Positions 1-9,385 of a stretch of DNA of 64,000 nt are shown in pieces. Every line of letters begins with the position of its first letter. Position 1 is the stretch's first letter. The translations under genes were made by a program, and so were the position numbers. A model generated the notes under the pieces. It saw only the letters and a list, made by a program, of their open reading frames with translations, did no database searches and had not been told where the DNA came from. This stretch comes from Teichococcus aerophilus (GTDB taxonomy: Bacteria; Pseudomonadota; Alphaproteobacteria; Acetobacterales; Acetobacteraceae). The stretch covers positions 24,291 to 88,290 of the forward strand of contig NZ_JACTVA010000020.1 in NCBI RefSeq assembly GCF_014490485.1. Reading direction: 5' to 3'.

Positions 1-1
1 G

Positions 2-2728
2 CAGTGGATCGAAGGCTGGACCGGGTATGGCGGCCAGCATGGCGACAACAGTTTTAATCTATTGGCCTTCGGCGCGGCGGCGTCCGTTCTCTTCGCGCTG
101 ATCACGCAGACCGGCGAGCAGGTGGACTACATCCGCTTCATGCCGCCACGGCGCACGCAGAAGCGTTGGGTCTGGTGGGGCGCATTGCTGGCCGGCGGCC
201 CGGGCTGGATCGCCTTCGATGTGCTGAAGCTGCTGGCGGGCTCGTTCCTGGCCTATGCGGCGTTGCAAGCCGGCCTCACGATGGCCCAGGCGGTGCAACC
301 GGCGGAAATGTACCGTCTGGCCTACAGTGCGCTGATAGCCTCGCCCACCTTGGTCCTGGTGATTACCAGCATCTTCGTCGCGCTGTCGCAAATAAAGATC
401 AACGTCACCAACGCCTATGCGGGGTCGCTAGCCTGGTCCAACTTCTTCTCCCGCATCACCCACAGCCACCCGGGGCGCGTGGTCTGGCTGGTGTTCAACA
501 TCGCCGTGGCGCTGCTGCTGATGGAACTCGGCGTCTACAACACCATCGAGCAGGTGCTGTTCATCTACTCCAACGTCGCCGCGGCCTGGATGGGCGCGCT
601 GGTGGCGGACCTCGCCATCAACAAGCCGCTCGGCCTCAGCCCGCCGGGCATCGAGTTCAAGCGGGCGCATCTGTACGACGTGAACCCGGTCGGCGTCGGC
701 AGCATGGCGCTCTCCGTCGCCGCGTCCTTCCTGGCCTATTACGGCGTGCTGGGGCCGCTGGCGCAGGCGATGTCCACCTTCATCGCCTTCGGCGTCGCCT
801 TCGCCGCCGCGCCCGCCATCGCCTGGGCCACCGGCGGCCGATATTACCTGGCCCGCAAGCCGCGCGCCGCCTGGGCCGACAAGCCTTCCCTGCAATGCGT
901 CATCTGCGAGCATGATTTCGAGCCACGCGACATGGCCTATTGCCCTGTCTATACCGGTCCCATCTGCTCGCTCTGCTGCACGCTGGATGCGCGCTGCGGC
1001 GATGGCTGCAAGCCGCATGCCCGCCTCGCCGCCCAGGTGATGACGCCGCTGCGCGCCGCGTTGCCAGAGGCGGTGATCCGCGCGCTGGTCACGCCCGTCG
1101 GCTCCTTCCTGGTGGTGTTCCTGCTGTTCGCCGCGACGGTCGGGCTGGTGTTCCTGGGCATCCGCGCACAGGCACCGGGCAGCGCCGACCTGGATGCCGC
1201 GTTCTGGAAGGCCTTCTTCGTCCTCGCTGTCCTCGGCGGCATCACCGCCTGGGCCCTGGTGCTGGCGCGGCAGAGCCGGCTGGTGGCGCAGGAGGAGACG
1301 CGGCGGCAGACCAGCCTGTTGATGAGCGAGATCCGTGCCCACCAGCGCACCGACGCCGCCCTGCAAAAGGCCAAGGAAACCGCCGAGGCCGCCAACATCG
1401 CCAAGAGCCGCTACGTCATCGGCATCAGCCACGAATTGCGCTCCCCGCTGAACGCCATCCTCGGCTACGCCCAGTTGCTGGAGCGCGACGCCGCCATCCC
1501 CGAGCGCAAGCGGGACGGCGTGCGCACCATCCGCCGCAGCGGCGAGCATCTGGCCGCGCTGATCGAAGGGCTGCTCGACATCTCCAAGATCGAGGCCGGG
1601 CGCATCGAGTTGTACCGGGACGAAGTGCGCTTCCCCGAGTTTCTCGACCAGCTGGTGCAGATGCTGCGCCTGCAGGCGGAGGCCAAGAGCATCGGCTTCA
1701 GCTTCGACGCACCGCCCCGCCTGCCCGGCATCGTCCATACCGACGAGCGGCGGCTGCGGCAGATCCTGATCAACCTGCTCTCCAACGCCATCAAGTTCAC
1801 CCGCACCGGCAGCGTCACCTTCCGCCTGCGCTTCCGCTCCGAGGTCGCGGAGTTCGAGGTCATCGACACCGGCATCGGCATCGCCGAGGACGATCTCGGC
1901 CGCATCTTCGAGCCCTTCCAGCGCGGCGGCAATTCGCACGCCCCCTCCACCCCCGGCGTCGGCCTCGGCCTGACCATCACCAAGATGCTGACCGAGGTGA
2001 TGGGCGGCGAGATCAGCGTCACCAGCCGCCTGGGCGAGGGCAGCCGCTTCCGCGTCCGCCTGCTGCTGTCCGGCAAGGGCGAACTTCCGGCGGTGGTGGA
2101 GCGTCCGGTCACCGGCCGGGTGCAAAGCAGCCGCCCGTTGCGCGTGCTGGTGGCCGATGACGATGCCGACCACCGCGCCCTGCTGGCGGACCTCCTGCAG
2201 CCGCTGGGCTTCGCCGTGCGCCTGGCCGCCGATGGCGCCGAGTGCCTGGCCCTGGCCGAGGCGGAGCCGCCCGACCTGTTCCTGCTGGACATCGCCATGC
2301 CCCGCATGACCGGCTGGGAACTCGCCCGCCGCCTGCGGGAGGAAGCGGGCCACCGCGCCCCCATCCTCATCGTCTCCGCCAACGCGCTGGAACTGGCCCC
2401 GCCCGGTGAGGGCCAGCACCATGACGACGTGCTGCCCAAGCCGGTCTCCCTCACCGCGCTGCTGGAGAAGATCGGCCAGCTCCTCGGCGTTACCTGGACG
2501 TTCTCGGACCCCGCCCCCGCCGCACCCAGCCAGCGGCTGACCCCCACCCAGGCGGCCAACCTGCGGCAACTGGCCGCCATCGGCTATGTCGGCGGCATCC
2601 GCGAACGGCTGGACGCGCTGGAGGCCGAGGACCCCGCCGCCGCCGCCGCCATCGCCGAGTTGCGCGGCTACATCTCGGAATACCGGCTGGACGCCTTCGT
2701 CGCCGCCCTGCCGGAGGAGGAAGGCTGA
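2..2728 (+). CDS. NCS1 permease-like sensor fused to hybrid histidine kinase (5' end outside window)
   Basis: The frame is open to the left edge, so the N-terminus is missing; at least 908 residues are visible. The first ~290 residues are hydrophobic helices resembling nucleobase:cation symporter-1 (CodB/allantoin permease) proteins, including NVTNAYAGSLAWSNFF. A cysteine-rich segment follows at ~299-335 (CVIC, ICSLCC, CGDGC), then two more membrane helices. The kinase core has the H-box SHELRSPLNAIL (~476), N-box NLLSNAIKF (~592) and GVGLGLTITK. A C-terminal receiver has DDD and the phospho-acceptor Asp in LLDIAMP (~763). By analogy with transporter-kinase fusions such as CbrA, the permease part may sense or carry a ligand; the ligand (pyrimidine, hydantoin, allantoin or urea-related) is inferred only from the neighbouring urease operon. 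The stop overlaps the next start as TGATG. Confidence 0.9.
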   Translation, partial: QWIEGWTGYGGQHGDNSFNLLAFGAAASVLFALITQTGEQVDYIRFMPPRRTQKRWVWWGALLAGGPGWIAFDVLKLLAGSFLAYAALQAGLTMAQAVQPAEMYRLAYSALIASPTLVLVITSIFVALSQIKINVTNAYAGSLAWSNFFSRITHSHPGRVVWLVFNIAVALLLMELGVYNTIEQVLFIYSNVAAAWMGALVADLAINKPLGLSPPGIEFKRAHLYDVNPVGVGSMALSVAASFLAYYGVLGPLAQAMSTFIAFGVAFAAAPAIAWATGGRYYLARKPRAAWADKPSLQCVICEHDFEPRDMAYCPVYTGPICSLCCTLDARCGDGCKPHARLAAQVMTPLRAALPEAVIRALVTPVGSFLVVFLLFAATVGLVFLGIRAQAPGSADLDAAFWKAFFVLAVLGGITAWALVLARQSRLVAQEETRRQTSLLMSEIRAHQRTDAALQKAKETAEAANIAKSRYVIGISHELRSPLNAILGYAQLLERDAAIPERKRDGVRTIRRSGEHLAALIEGLLDISKIEAGRIELYRDEVRFPEFLDQLVQMLRLQAEAKSIGFSFDAPPRLPGIVHTDERRLRQILINLLSNAIKFTRTGSVTFRLRFRSEVAEFEVIDTGIGIAEDDLGRIFEPFQRGGNSHAPSTPGVGLGLTITKMLTEVMGGEISVTSRLGEGSRFRVRLLLSGKGELPAVVERPVTGRVQSSRPLRVLVADDDADHRALLADLLQPLGFAVRLAADGAECLALAEAEPPDLFLLDIAMPRMTGWELARRLREEAGHRAPILIVSANALELAPPGEGQHHDDVLPKPVSLTALLEKIGQLLGVTWTFSDPAPAAPSQRLTPTQAANLRQLAAIGYVGGIRERLDALEAEDPAAAAAIAELRGYISEYRLDAFVAALPEEEG

Positions 2729-3621
2729 TGGAACGCCGCGACATCGTGCTGGTGGTGGACGACGCGCCCGGCACGCTCGGCCTGCTGAACGACACGCTGG
2801 AAGGCGCCGGCTACATGGTGCTGGTGGCGCAATCCGCCGCCGCCGCCATGACCATCATCGAGCGCATCACCCCCGACATCGTGCTGATGGACGCGGTGAT
2901 GCCCGGCATGGATGGCTTCGAGGCCTGCCGGCGGATGAAGCGCAACGCCAACCTCATCTCCGTCCCCGTCATCTTCATGACTGGACTGACGGAGAGCGAG
3001 GACGTGGTGCGCGGCTTCGATGCCGGCGGCGTCGACTACGTCATCAAGCCCGTGGCGCCGGACGAGGTGCTGGCCCGCATCAGCGCCCATCTGGCCAATG
3101 CCCGCCTGACCCGCAGCGCCCACGCGGCGCTGGACGTCGCCGGCCGCTTCCTGCTGGCGGTGGACCGCGAGGGCACGCTGCTGTGGGCCACCCCGCAGGC
3201 GGCCGCCCTGCTGCGCGCCGCCAGCCCGCCCGATGCCGCCGATGCCGGCCCCTCCGGCCTGCGCCTACCCGGCTGGTCTTCCGCCGAGGCGCGCCTGGCT
3301 CCTGTCCCGCTCGCCGATGGCCGCCACATCGAGTTCCACCATGTCGGGCAGATCGAGCAGGAGGAACTGCTGCTCCGCGTCACCACCAGCGACCCGGCGC
3401 GGGAGGAGACGGTGCTGCGGGACCGGCTGGGCCTGACGGCGCGGGAGGCCGAGGTGCTGCTGTGGCTCGGCCGCGGCAAGTCCAACCGCGACATCGCGGA
3501 GATCCTGGTGCTCAGCCCACGTACGGTGAACAAGCATCTGGAAGGCGTGTTTTCGAAGTTGGGCGTGGAGAACAGGGCTTCGGCTGCCGCGTTGTCGGTG
3601 CGGGTGCTGGGGGGCGGTTAG
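2728..3621 (+). CDS. Response regulator: receiver, PAS-like middle, LuxR-type HTH
   Basis: 297 residues. An N-terminal receiver (~1-120) has VVDDAPG, Asp55 in VLMDAVMPGMDG as the phospho-acceptor, and the conserved Lys in YVIKPVAPDE. Residues ~130-150 (FLLAVDREGTLLWATP) look PAS-like. The C-terminal ~65 residues form a LuxR/NarL helix-turn-helix (LTAREAEVLLWLGRGKSNRD, then SPRTVNKHLEGVFSKLGV). The start overlaps the kinase stop by one base, so the two are translationally coupled and form a two-component pair. Target genes are unknown; the adjacent urease operon is the obvious candidate, but no binding site was identified. Confidence 0.92.
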   Translation: MERRDIVLVVDDAPGTLGLLNDTLEGAGYMVLVAQSAAAAMTIIERITPDIVLMDAVMPGMDGFEACRRMKRNANLISVPVIFMTGLTESEDVVRGFDAGGVDYVIKPVAPDEVLARISAHLANARLTRSAHAALDVAGRFLLAVDREGTLLWATPQAAALLRAASPPDAADAGPSGLRLPGWSSAEARLAPVPLADGRHIEFHHVGQIEQEELLLRVTTSDPAREETVLRDRLGLTAREAEVLLWLGRGKSNRDIAEILVLSPRTVNKHLEGVFSKLGVENRASAAALSVRVLGGG

Positions 3622-3862
3622 AAGGTCGGGGGAAAGAATTCCCCCGAACCCCCATCTTTTTTCTGCGAGTCTGGACTTGGACCTGAGGCCGACGGTCGAC
3701 GCAACAGGCGAAGCCTGATTGGATCCTATGAGGTCCGCGGGCTGGAGCGTCAGTCTTCGGCGCAACCGGATCGTTTCATAAAGCGAGCGGCAGCAGCAGC
3801 CACATCGCGAAGACTGGCAGAGAAAAGATGGGGGGCTGGGGGAATTCCTTCCCCCAGCCTGC
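3622..3862 (+). repeat. Family A intergenic repeat, diverged copy A1
   Basis: The inverted ends are a GGGGGAAAGAATTCCCCC hairpin with a T-rich tract on the left and CTGGGGGAATTCCTTCCCCC on the right. The interior keeps only a diverged version of the family core (GCGGGCTGGAGCGTCAGTC, near 3729). It begins directly after the response-regulator stop and fills most of the gap before ureD, so it probably separates the two transcripts. Confidence 0.75.
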
Positions 3863-3899
3863 TTCCCCGCCCACCCCCACCTTGGCAGACTGGAGCCTG

Positions 3900-4727
3900 A
3901 TGTCCCTCCCCCTCCCCCGCCACCAGCGCGCCCACGGTCGGGCGGAGCTGGGCTTCGTCCACACCCAGCGCGGCACGGTGCTGAAGCACCTGTACAATGC
4001 CGCGCCCCTGCGGGTGCTGTTCCCGACGCCGGAGCCGGATGACGTGCCTCTGGCCGCGCTGGTGAATGTTGGCGGCGGCCTGGCTGGCGGCGATTCGCTG
4101 GAAGTCTCGGTGCGGCTGGAGGCCGGCGCCGGCGCCACTGTCACCACCCCGGCGGCGGAAAAGGTGTATCGCAGCGCCGGCGACATCACGCGGCTGGACA
4201 CGGCGCTGGAGATCGGCCCCGGCGCCACGCTGGAATGGCTGCCGCAGGAAACCATCCTGTTCGACGGTGCGCGGCTGGAACGGCGGATGCAGGCGAGGCT
4301 GGCCCCCGGCGCGCGGCTGCTGGCGGCGGAGATGCTGGTCTATGGCCGCGTTGCGCGCGGGGAGCGGCTGGGGCACGGCGCCCTGTTCGATTCCTGGCGC
4401 CTGTGGCGGGACGGGCGGCTGCACTGGGCCGATGCGATGGAATTGGGCGGAGATCTCGCTACGCCCCTGCGATCGCCCTTCGGCTTTGGCGGCGCCGAGG
4501 CCTCCGCCCTGCTGCTGCTGAGCGCGGGGCAGGATGCGGCGCTGGCGGCGCGGGACCTGCTGCGCCAGCAGGGGTTCGACGCCACCCTCCCCCGGCCTGG
4601 CCTGATGCTGGCCCGCTGGCTGGGCCCCGCCGGCGCGGTGCGGGAAAGCGTGGCCCGGGCATTGCCCATGTTGCGGGCAGACGCTCTCGGCCTGCCAGCC
4701 CGCCTGCCCCGACTCTGGACGAGTTGA
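3900..4727 (+). CDS. ureD: Urease accessory protein UreD
   Basis: 275 residues. UreD (UreH) is the scaffold that binds apo-urease and, with UreF and UreG, allows nickel insertion. Family features visible: an early LYNAAPLRVLFPTP segment, NVGGGLAGGDSLEV, AAEKVYRSAG and the central LEWLPQETILFDGARL. The ATG at 3900 is preferred because the longer open frame to 3828 runs back into repeat A1. First gene of ureDABCEFG, 39 bp before ureA. Confidence 0.93.
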   Translation: MSLPLPRHQRAHGRAELGFVHTQRGTVLKHLYNAAPLRVLFPTPEPDDVPLAALVNVGGGLAGGDSLEVSVRLEAGAGATVTTPAAEKVYRSAGDITRLDTALEIGPGATLEWLPQETILFDGARLERRMQARLAPGARLLAAEMLVYGRVARGERLGHGALFDSWRLWRDGRLHWADAMELGGDLATPLRSPFGFGGAEASALLLLSAGQDAALAARDLLRQQGFDATLPRPGLMLARWLGPAGAVRESVARALPMLRADALGLPARLPRLWTS

Positions 4728-4766
4728 ACGCCTTCGCGCCACAATGGACTCGAAAAGGATGGCCCG

Positions 4767-5069
4767 ATGCACCTGACGCCGCGTGAAAAGGACAAGCTGT
4801 TGATCGCCATGGCGGCGGAGGTGGCGCGCAAGCGCCTCGCCCGCGGAGTGAAGCTGAACCACCCCGAGGCCATCGCCCTGATCAGCGACTTCGTGGTGGA
4901 AGGCGCCCGGGACGGCCGCAGCGTGGCCGAGCTGATGCGCGACGGCGCCACGGTCCTGACGCGGGAGCAGGTGATGGAAGGCCTGCCGGAGATGATCCAC
5001 GACATCCAGGTGGAGGCCACCTTCCCGGACGGCACCAAGCTCGTCACCGTCCACAACCCGATCCGCTGA
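4767..5069 (+). CDS. ureA: Urease gamma subunit UreA
   Basis: 100 residues, the usual length of a separate bacterial gamma subunit. It begins [20 protein letters not shown] and contains [14 protein letters not shown] and DGRSVAELM, all typical of UreA. It assembles with UreB and UreC into the (abc)3-type nickel urease that hydrolyses urea to ammonia and carbamate in the cytoplasm. An AGGATGG-like ribosome site precedes the ATG. ureB follows after 10 bp. Confidence 0.97.
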   Translation: MHLTPREKDKLLIAMAAEVARKRLARGVKLNHPEAIALISDFVVEGARDGRSVAELMRDGATVLTREQVMEGLPEMIHDIQVEATFPDGTKLVTVHNPIR

Positions 5070-5079
5070 GGAACGCGCC

Positions 5080-5385
5080 ATGATTCCGGGTGAAGTCATC
5101 GTCGCCGCCGGCGAGATCGAGCTGAATGCGGGCCGCGCGGGCGTGGAGATCGAGGTCGCCAACACCGGCGACCGGCCGATCCAGGTCGGCAGCCACTACC
5201 ATTTCTTCGAGACCAACCCGGCGCTCTCCTTCACCCGGGCCGAGGCGCGCGGCAGGCGGCTGGACATCGCCGCCGGCACCGCCGTGCGATTCGAGCCGGG
5301 GCAGAGCCGCAAGGTGCGCCTGGTGGATTTCGGCGGCGACCGCGTCGTGCACGGTTTCCGTGGTGAGACGGAAGGGAAGGTCTGA
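5080..5385 (+). CDS. ureB: Urease beta subunit UreB
   Basis: 101 residues, beginning [19 protein letters not shown]. It carries the family motif [15 protein letters not shown] and the C-terminal [16 protein letters not shown]. UreB is a small structural subunit that packs against the alpha subunit. It is separate here, not fused to UreA as in Helicobacter, which is the common proteobacterial arrangement. ureC starts 3 bp after the stop. Confidence 0.97.
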   Translation: MIPGEVIVAAGEIELNAGRAGVEIEVANTGDRPIQVGSHYHFFETNPALSFTRAEARGRRLDIAAGTAVRFEPGQSRKVRLVDFGGDRVVHGFRGETEGKV

Positions 5386-5388
5386 GCC

Positions 5389-7098
5389 ATGGCAACGAGA
5401 ATTTCCCGAACCGCCTATGCCGGCATGTATGGCCCCACGGTGGGCGACAAGGTGCGGCTGGCGGACACGGAGCTGTTCGCGGAAGTCGAGCGCGACCTGA
5501 CCACCTATGGTGAGGAAGTGAAGTTCGGTGGCGGCAAGGTCATCCGCGACGGCATGGGGCAGAGCCAGCGCACCCGGGCCGAGGGCGCGATGGACACCGT
5601 CATCACCAACGCGCTGATCATCGATCACTGGGGCATCATCAAGGCGGATGTCGGGCTGCGGGACGGGCGCATCGCCGCCATCGGCAAGGCCGGCAATCCC
5701 GATACACAACCCGGCGTGGACATCGTCATCGGCCCAGGAACGGAGATCATCGCCTGCGAAGGGCGCATCCTGACCGTCGGCGGCATCGATCCGCATATCC
5801 ACTTCATCTGCCCGCAGCAGATCGAGGAGGCTTTGGCCTCTGGCATCACCACCATGTTCGGCGGCGGCACCGGGCCGGCGCATGGCACGCTGGCCACCAC
5901 CTCCACGCCCGGCCCGTGGCATATGGCGCGGATGCTGCAGGCGGCGGAAAGCTTCCCGATGAATCTCGGCTTCCTCGGCAAGGGCAACGCCGCCCTGCCG
6001 CAGGCGCTGGAGGAGCAGATCCGCGGCGGCGCCTGCGGGCTGAAGCTGCACGAGGACTGGGGCACCACCCCCAAGGCGATCGATACCTGCCTGCGCGTGG
6101 CAGACGAATTCGACATCCAGGTCGCCATCCATTCCGACACGCTGAACGAGAGCGGCTTCGTCGAGGAGACCATCCGCGCCATCGGCGGCCGCGCCATCCA
6201 GGCCTTCCATACCGAGGGCGCCGGCGGCGGCCACGCGCCGGACATCCTGCGTGTCATCGGCGAGCCCAATTTCCTGCCGAGCAGCACCAACCCGACCATG
6301 CCCTATACGGTGAACACCGTGGACGAGCATCTCGACATGCTGATGGTCTGCCACCACCTCGACCCTCGCATCGCCGAGGACGTCGCCTTCGCGGAATCCC
6401 GCATCCGGCGGGAGACGATCGCGGCGGAGGATATCCTGCACGACCTCGGCGCCATCTCCATGATGTCGTCCGACAGCCAGGCGATGGGGCGCGTCGGCGA
6501 GGTGATCATCCGCACCTGGCAATGCGCGCACAAGATGAAGGTGCAGCGCGGCCGCCTGCCCGGCGAGCAAGGCCAGAACGACAATCTTCGCATCCGCCGC
6601 TACATCGCCAAGTACACCATCAACCCCGCCATCGCGCAGGGCATCGCCGAGCATGTCGGCAGCCTGGAGGTCGGCAAGCTGGCGGATCTGGTGATGTGGA
6701 GCCCGGCTTTCTTCGGTGTGAAGCCGGAGATGGTGCTGAAGGCCGGCACCATCGCCATGGCGCCGATGGGCGACCCCAATGCCAGCATCCCGACGCCCCA
6801 GCCGGTGCATTACCGGCCGATGTTCGGCGGCTTCGGCCGCGCCATGCAGGCCAGCGCCATCACCTTCGTCTCCGGCGTGGCGCTGGAGCGCGATTTGGCC
6901 GGGCAGCTTGGCCTGAACCGCACGCTGCTGCCGGTGCGCAACACCCGCAACATCGGCAAGAAGGACATGGTGCTGAACGACGCGCTGCCCCGCATCCAGA
7001 TCGACCCCGAGACCTACGAGGTGCGCGCGGATGGCGAGCTGCTGATCTGCGAGCCGGCGCAGACCCTGCCGATGGCCCAACGCTACTTCCTGTTCTGA
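5389..7098 (+). CDS. ureC: Urease alpha (catalytic) subunit UreC
   Basis: 569 residues, normal for UreC. The dinuclear nickel site residues are present: HIH in [10 protein letters not shown], the lysine to be carbamylated in GLKLHEDWG, the histidine in [10 protein letters not shown], the histidine of [11 protein letters not shown], and the aspartate in [11 protein letters not shown]. The mobile-flap catalytic histidine lies in MVCHHLDPR. The enzyme hydrolyses urea to ammonia and carbamate. No residue needed for activity appears missing. It sits in the middle of the complete operon; ureE starts 8 bp downstream. Confidence 0.98.
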   Translation: MATRISRTAYAGMYGPTVGDKVRLADTELFAEVERDLTTYGEEVKFGGGKVIRDGMGQSQRTRAEGAMDTVITNALIIDHWGIIKADVGLRDGRIAAIGKAGNPDTQPGVDIVIGPGTEIIACEGRILTVGGIDPHIHFICPQQIEEALASGITTMFGGGTGPAHGTLATTSTPGPWHMARMLQAAESFPMNLGFLGKGNAALPQALEEQIRGGACGLKLHEDWGTTPKAIDTCLRVADEFDIQVAIHSDTLNESGFVEETIRAIGGRAIQAFHTEGAGGGHAPDILRVIGEPNFLPSSTNPTMPYTVNTVDEHLDMLMVCHHLDPRIAEDVAFAESRIRRETIAAEDILHDLGAISMMSSDSQAMGRVGEVIIRTWQCAHKMKVQRGRLPGEQGQNDNLRIRRYIAKYTINPAIAQGIAEHVGSLEVGKLADLVMWSPAFFGVKPEMVLKAGTIAMAPMGDPNASIPTPQPVHYRPMFGGFGRAMQASAITFVSGVALERDLAGQLGLNRTLLPVRNTRNIGKKDMVLNDALPRIQIDPETYEVRADGELLICEPAQTLPMAQRYFLF

Positions 7099-7106
7099 GC
7101 AACACG

Positions 7107-7625
7107 ATGACCGATTCCCCCCTGCCCCGCGCCACCCAGGTCCTGCCCGCCGGCCAATGGCAGGCCCGCACGGCGAAGGACACCGTCACCGCCGGGTTCG
7201 ACGACCGGCACCGCCGCCGTCGCCGCTACACCGGCGAGAGCGGCTTCAGCTTCCTGCTGGATCTTCCCGAAGCCGTGGCGCTGCGCGACGGCGACGGCCT
7301 GTTGATCGAGGGCGGCGGCGTGGTGCTGGTGCGCGCGGCGCCGGAACCGCTGATCGAGGTGCGTGGGCAAAGCGCCGAGCATCTGCTGCGGCTGGCCTGG
7401 CATCTCGGCAACCGGCACCTGCCGACGGAGATCGACGGCACGCGCATCCTGATCCGTGAGGACCACGTCATCCTGCGCATGTTGCAGGGGCTGGGCGCCA
7501 CCGTCGCCAGGATCGACGCCCCCTTCAACCCGGAAGGCGGCGCCTATGGCGAGCACAACCGCCACACCGGCCACCGCCACGGCGAGTTGCACGACCATGG
7601 CGATGGCCATGTCCACGCCCACTGA
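7107..7625 (+). CDS. ureE: Urease accessory metallochaperone UreE
   Basis: 172 residues from the ATG at 7107; the frame is open far upstream inside ureC, so the start is set by the end of ureC. UreE delivers nickel to the UreDFG-apourease complex. An N-terminal peptide-binding-like domain ([18 protein letters not shown]) is followed by the metal-binding domain with WHLGNRHLP and [19 protein letters not shown]. The C-terminus is histidine-rich, with about nine His in the last 25 residues, consistent with nickel storage as in Klebsiella UreE. The 3' end overlaps ureF. Confidence 0.94.
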   Translation: MTDSPLPRATQVLPAGQWQARTAKDTVTAGFDDRHRRRRRYTGESGFSFLLDLPEAVALRDGDGLLIEGGGVVLVRAAPEPLIEVRGQSAEHLLRLAWHLGNRHLPTEIDGTRILIREDHVILRMLQGLGATVARIDAPFNPEGGAYGEHNRHTGHRHGELHDHGDGHVHAH

Positions 7626-8334
7626 CGCAGCCGCGCCGCCCCCCACAGCCGGAGCCGCCACCGATACCGCCGCGCTGCAACGGCTGCTGACCTGGCTCTC
7701 CCCGGCCTACCCGGTCGGCGCGTATACCTACAGCCACGGGCTGGAACGTGCGGTGGAGGACGGCGCGGTGCGGGACCGCGCCACCCTGGCCGCGTTTGTC
7801 GGCAGCGTGCTGCAGGCCGGCGCTGGCCGCATCGATGGTGCCCTGCTGGTGGCCGCCTACCGCGCCGCCGGGGATGGCCCGGCGCTGGATGCGGTGGCCG
7901 ACCTTGCCGCCGCCTGGCGCGGCACGGCGGAGACGGCGCTGGAGACCATGGCCCAGGGCACCGCCTTCCTGCGCGTCACCCGCGCCGCATGGCCGGATCA
8001 GCGGCTGGATGCATTCGCCGCGCGGCACGGCAACGCCATCGCTCACCCGGTGGCGCTGGGCGCCGCCGCCGCCTGGCAGGGCGTGGACCTGCGTCTGGCA
8101 CTGTTCGGCTTCCTCTCCGCCTTCGCGGCCAACATCGTCTCAGCCGGCGTACGGCTGGTGCCGCTGGGGCAGACGGATGGGCAGATCGCCACCGCCACGC
8201 TGCTGCCGGCACTGGAAGCGGCGACAGCCGCGGCCCTCGACGCCGACCTCGACCGCATCGGCACCGCCGCCCCGGTGCTCGACCTGTTCTCCCTGCGTCA
8301 TGAGACGCAATATACGAGGCTCTTCCGCTCATGA
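7609..8334 (+). CDS. ureF: Urease accessory protein UreF
   Basis: 241 residues from the ATG at 7609. In-frame ATGs at 7597 and 7603 are also possible, and all overlap the end of ureE. UreF features: [20 protein letters not shown] near the N-terminus, [14 protein letters not shown], and the C-terminal [14 protein letters not shown]. UreF regulates UreG GTP hydrolysis within the activation complex. The stop overlaps the ureG ATG as ATGA, indicating coupled translation. Confidence 0.93.
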   Translation: MSTPTDAAAPPPTAGAATDTAALQRLLTWLSPAYPVGAYTYSHGLERAVEDGAVRDRATLAAFVGSVLQAGAGRIDGALLVAAYRAAGDGPALDAVADLAAAWRGTAETALETMAQGTAFLRVTRAAWPDQRLDAFAARHGNAIAHPVALGAAAAWQGVDLRLALFGFLSAFAANIVSAGVRLVPLGQTDGQIATATLLPALEAATAAALDADLDRIGTAAPVLDLFSLRHETQYTRLFRS

Positions 8335-8990
8335 ATGCTGACGATCAGGCTCGCCCCCTCGCGCCCGGCAACCGTGCGGCCACCAACGGCCCCTTCCGCG
8401 TCGGCATCGGCGGCCCCGTCGGCTCCGGCAAGACGGCGCTGACCGACCGGCTGTGCAAGCACCTGCGCGACGCCCACAACATCGCCGTCATCACCAACGA
8501 CATCTACACGCGCGAGGATGCCGAGTTCCTCACCCGCTCCGGCGCGCTGGAGCCCGAGCGCATCATCGGCGTCGAGACCGGCGGCTGCCCCCACACCGCC
8601 ATCCGCGAAGACGCCTCCATCAACCTCGCCGCCGTCGATGAGATGACCGCCCGCTTCCCCAACCTGGAAGTGCTGTTCATTGAAAGCGGCGGCGACAACC
8701 TGGCCGCCACCTTCAGCCCCGAGCTGGCGGACCTGACCATCTACGTCATCGACGTCTCCGCCGGCGACAAGATCCCCCGCAAAGGCGGCCCCGGCATCAC
8801 CCGTTCCGACCTCCTGGTCATCAACAAGACCGACCTCGCACCCCTGGTCGGGGCCGATCTCGGCGTGATGGACCGGGATTCGAAGAAGATGCGTGGCGAA
8901 CGGCCCTTCATCTTCACCAACCTGAAGGCCAACCAGGGGGTCGCGGAGATCGCCGCGTTCGTGCTGCGGCAGGGGGGGATCGTGGCGTAG
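8331..8990 (+). CDS. ureG: Urease accessory GTPase UreG
   Basis: 219 residues. SIMIBI-class GTPase that powers nickel insertion into urease. P-loop [15 protein letters not shown], switch region [29 protein letters not shown], and the guanine-specificity motif INKTDLAP are all visible. It has about 20 extra N-terminal residues before the conserved [11 protein letters not shown]. Last gene of the urease operon; family A repeat A2 begins directly after the stop. No urea or nickel transporter gene lies in the window. Confidence 0.97.
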   Translation: MNADDQARPLAPGNRAATNGPFRVGIGGPVGSGKTALTDRLCKHLRDAHNIAVITNDIYTREDAEFLTRSGALEPERIIGVETGGCPHTAIREDASINLAAVDEMTARFPNLEVLFIESGGDNLAATFSPELADLTIYVIDVSAGDKIPRKGGPGITRSDLLVINKTDLAPLVGADLGVMDRDSKKMRGERPFIFTNLKANQGVAEIAAFVLRQGGIVA

Positions 8991-9349
8991 GAAGGCCGGG
9001 GAAGGAATTCCCCCGGACCCCTTCTTTTATTTCTTCGAGTTGGGAACAGCGGAGAGGTCGGTCTGGCGTGGCGATGGGGCAGTGCTTTCGCTGCCGGCGA
9101 GTAGCAAGCCCGCCTCGGATTCCGATGGATTAAGCCTGCGGCGCTCACCCACCCAAATCGTCTGCTTCCGCCTCGGCGCCGAGGTTGCGCCCACCAGCGC
9201 AGTTGCGGCGATCCATTCGCAAAAATGCCCTGAAGTATCGACCAGAGTCCCTCCGGCCACTCTCGCAAGCGAACATCGTCAGCACCGCAAACTCGAAGAA
9301 AGGAAGAAGAGGGGGAGCGGGGGAGAATTCATTCTCCCCCGCTCTTCCC
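8991..9349. repeat. Family A intergenic repeat A2 (long variant)
   Basis: The left end GAAGGCCGGGGAAGGAATTC leads into a T-rich tract and CGAGTTGGG. The right end CGAAGAAAGGAAG leads into GGGGGAGAATTCATTCTCCC. The ends match other family A copies, but the ~230 bp interior lacks the usual core palindrome. It lies between the convergent ureG and hydrolase genes and could terminate both. No gene is seen inside. Confidence 0.7.
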
Positions 9350-9385
9350 TTTCAAAAGCCACAGCGCGGACCGTGCCCCCCCAGC

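Noticed and set aside
428..2569. Long open frame on the minus strand under the sensor kinase
   Set aside because: High-GC third-position bias opens antisense frames; the plus-strand frame has clear kinase motifs and the antisense product is low-complexity with no family pattern.
5044..7080. 678-residue minus-strand frame opposite ureC
   Set aside because: It mirrors the ureC coding frame; the sense product has every urease active-site residue.
8991..9349. A gene inside the long repeat A2
   Set aside because: Frames here begin or end inside the repeat arms and show no ribosome site or family pattern.
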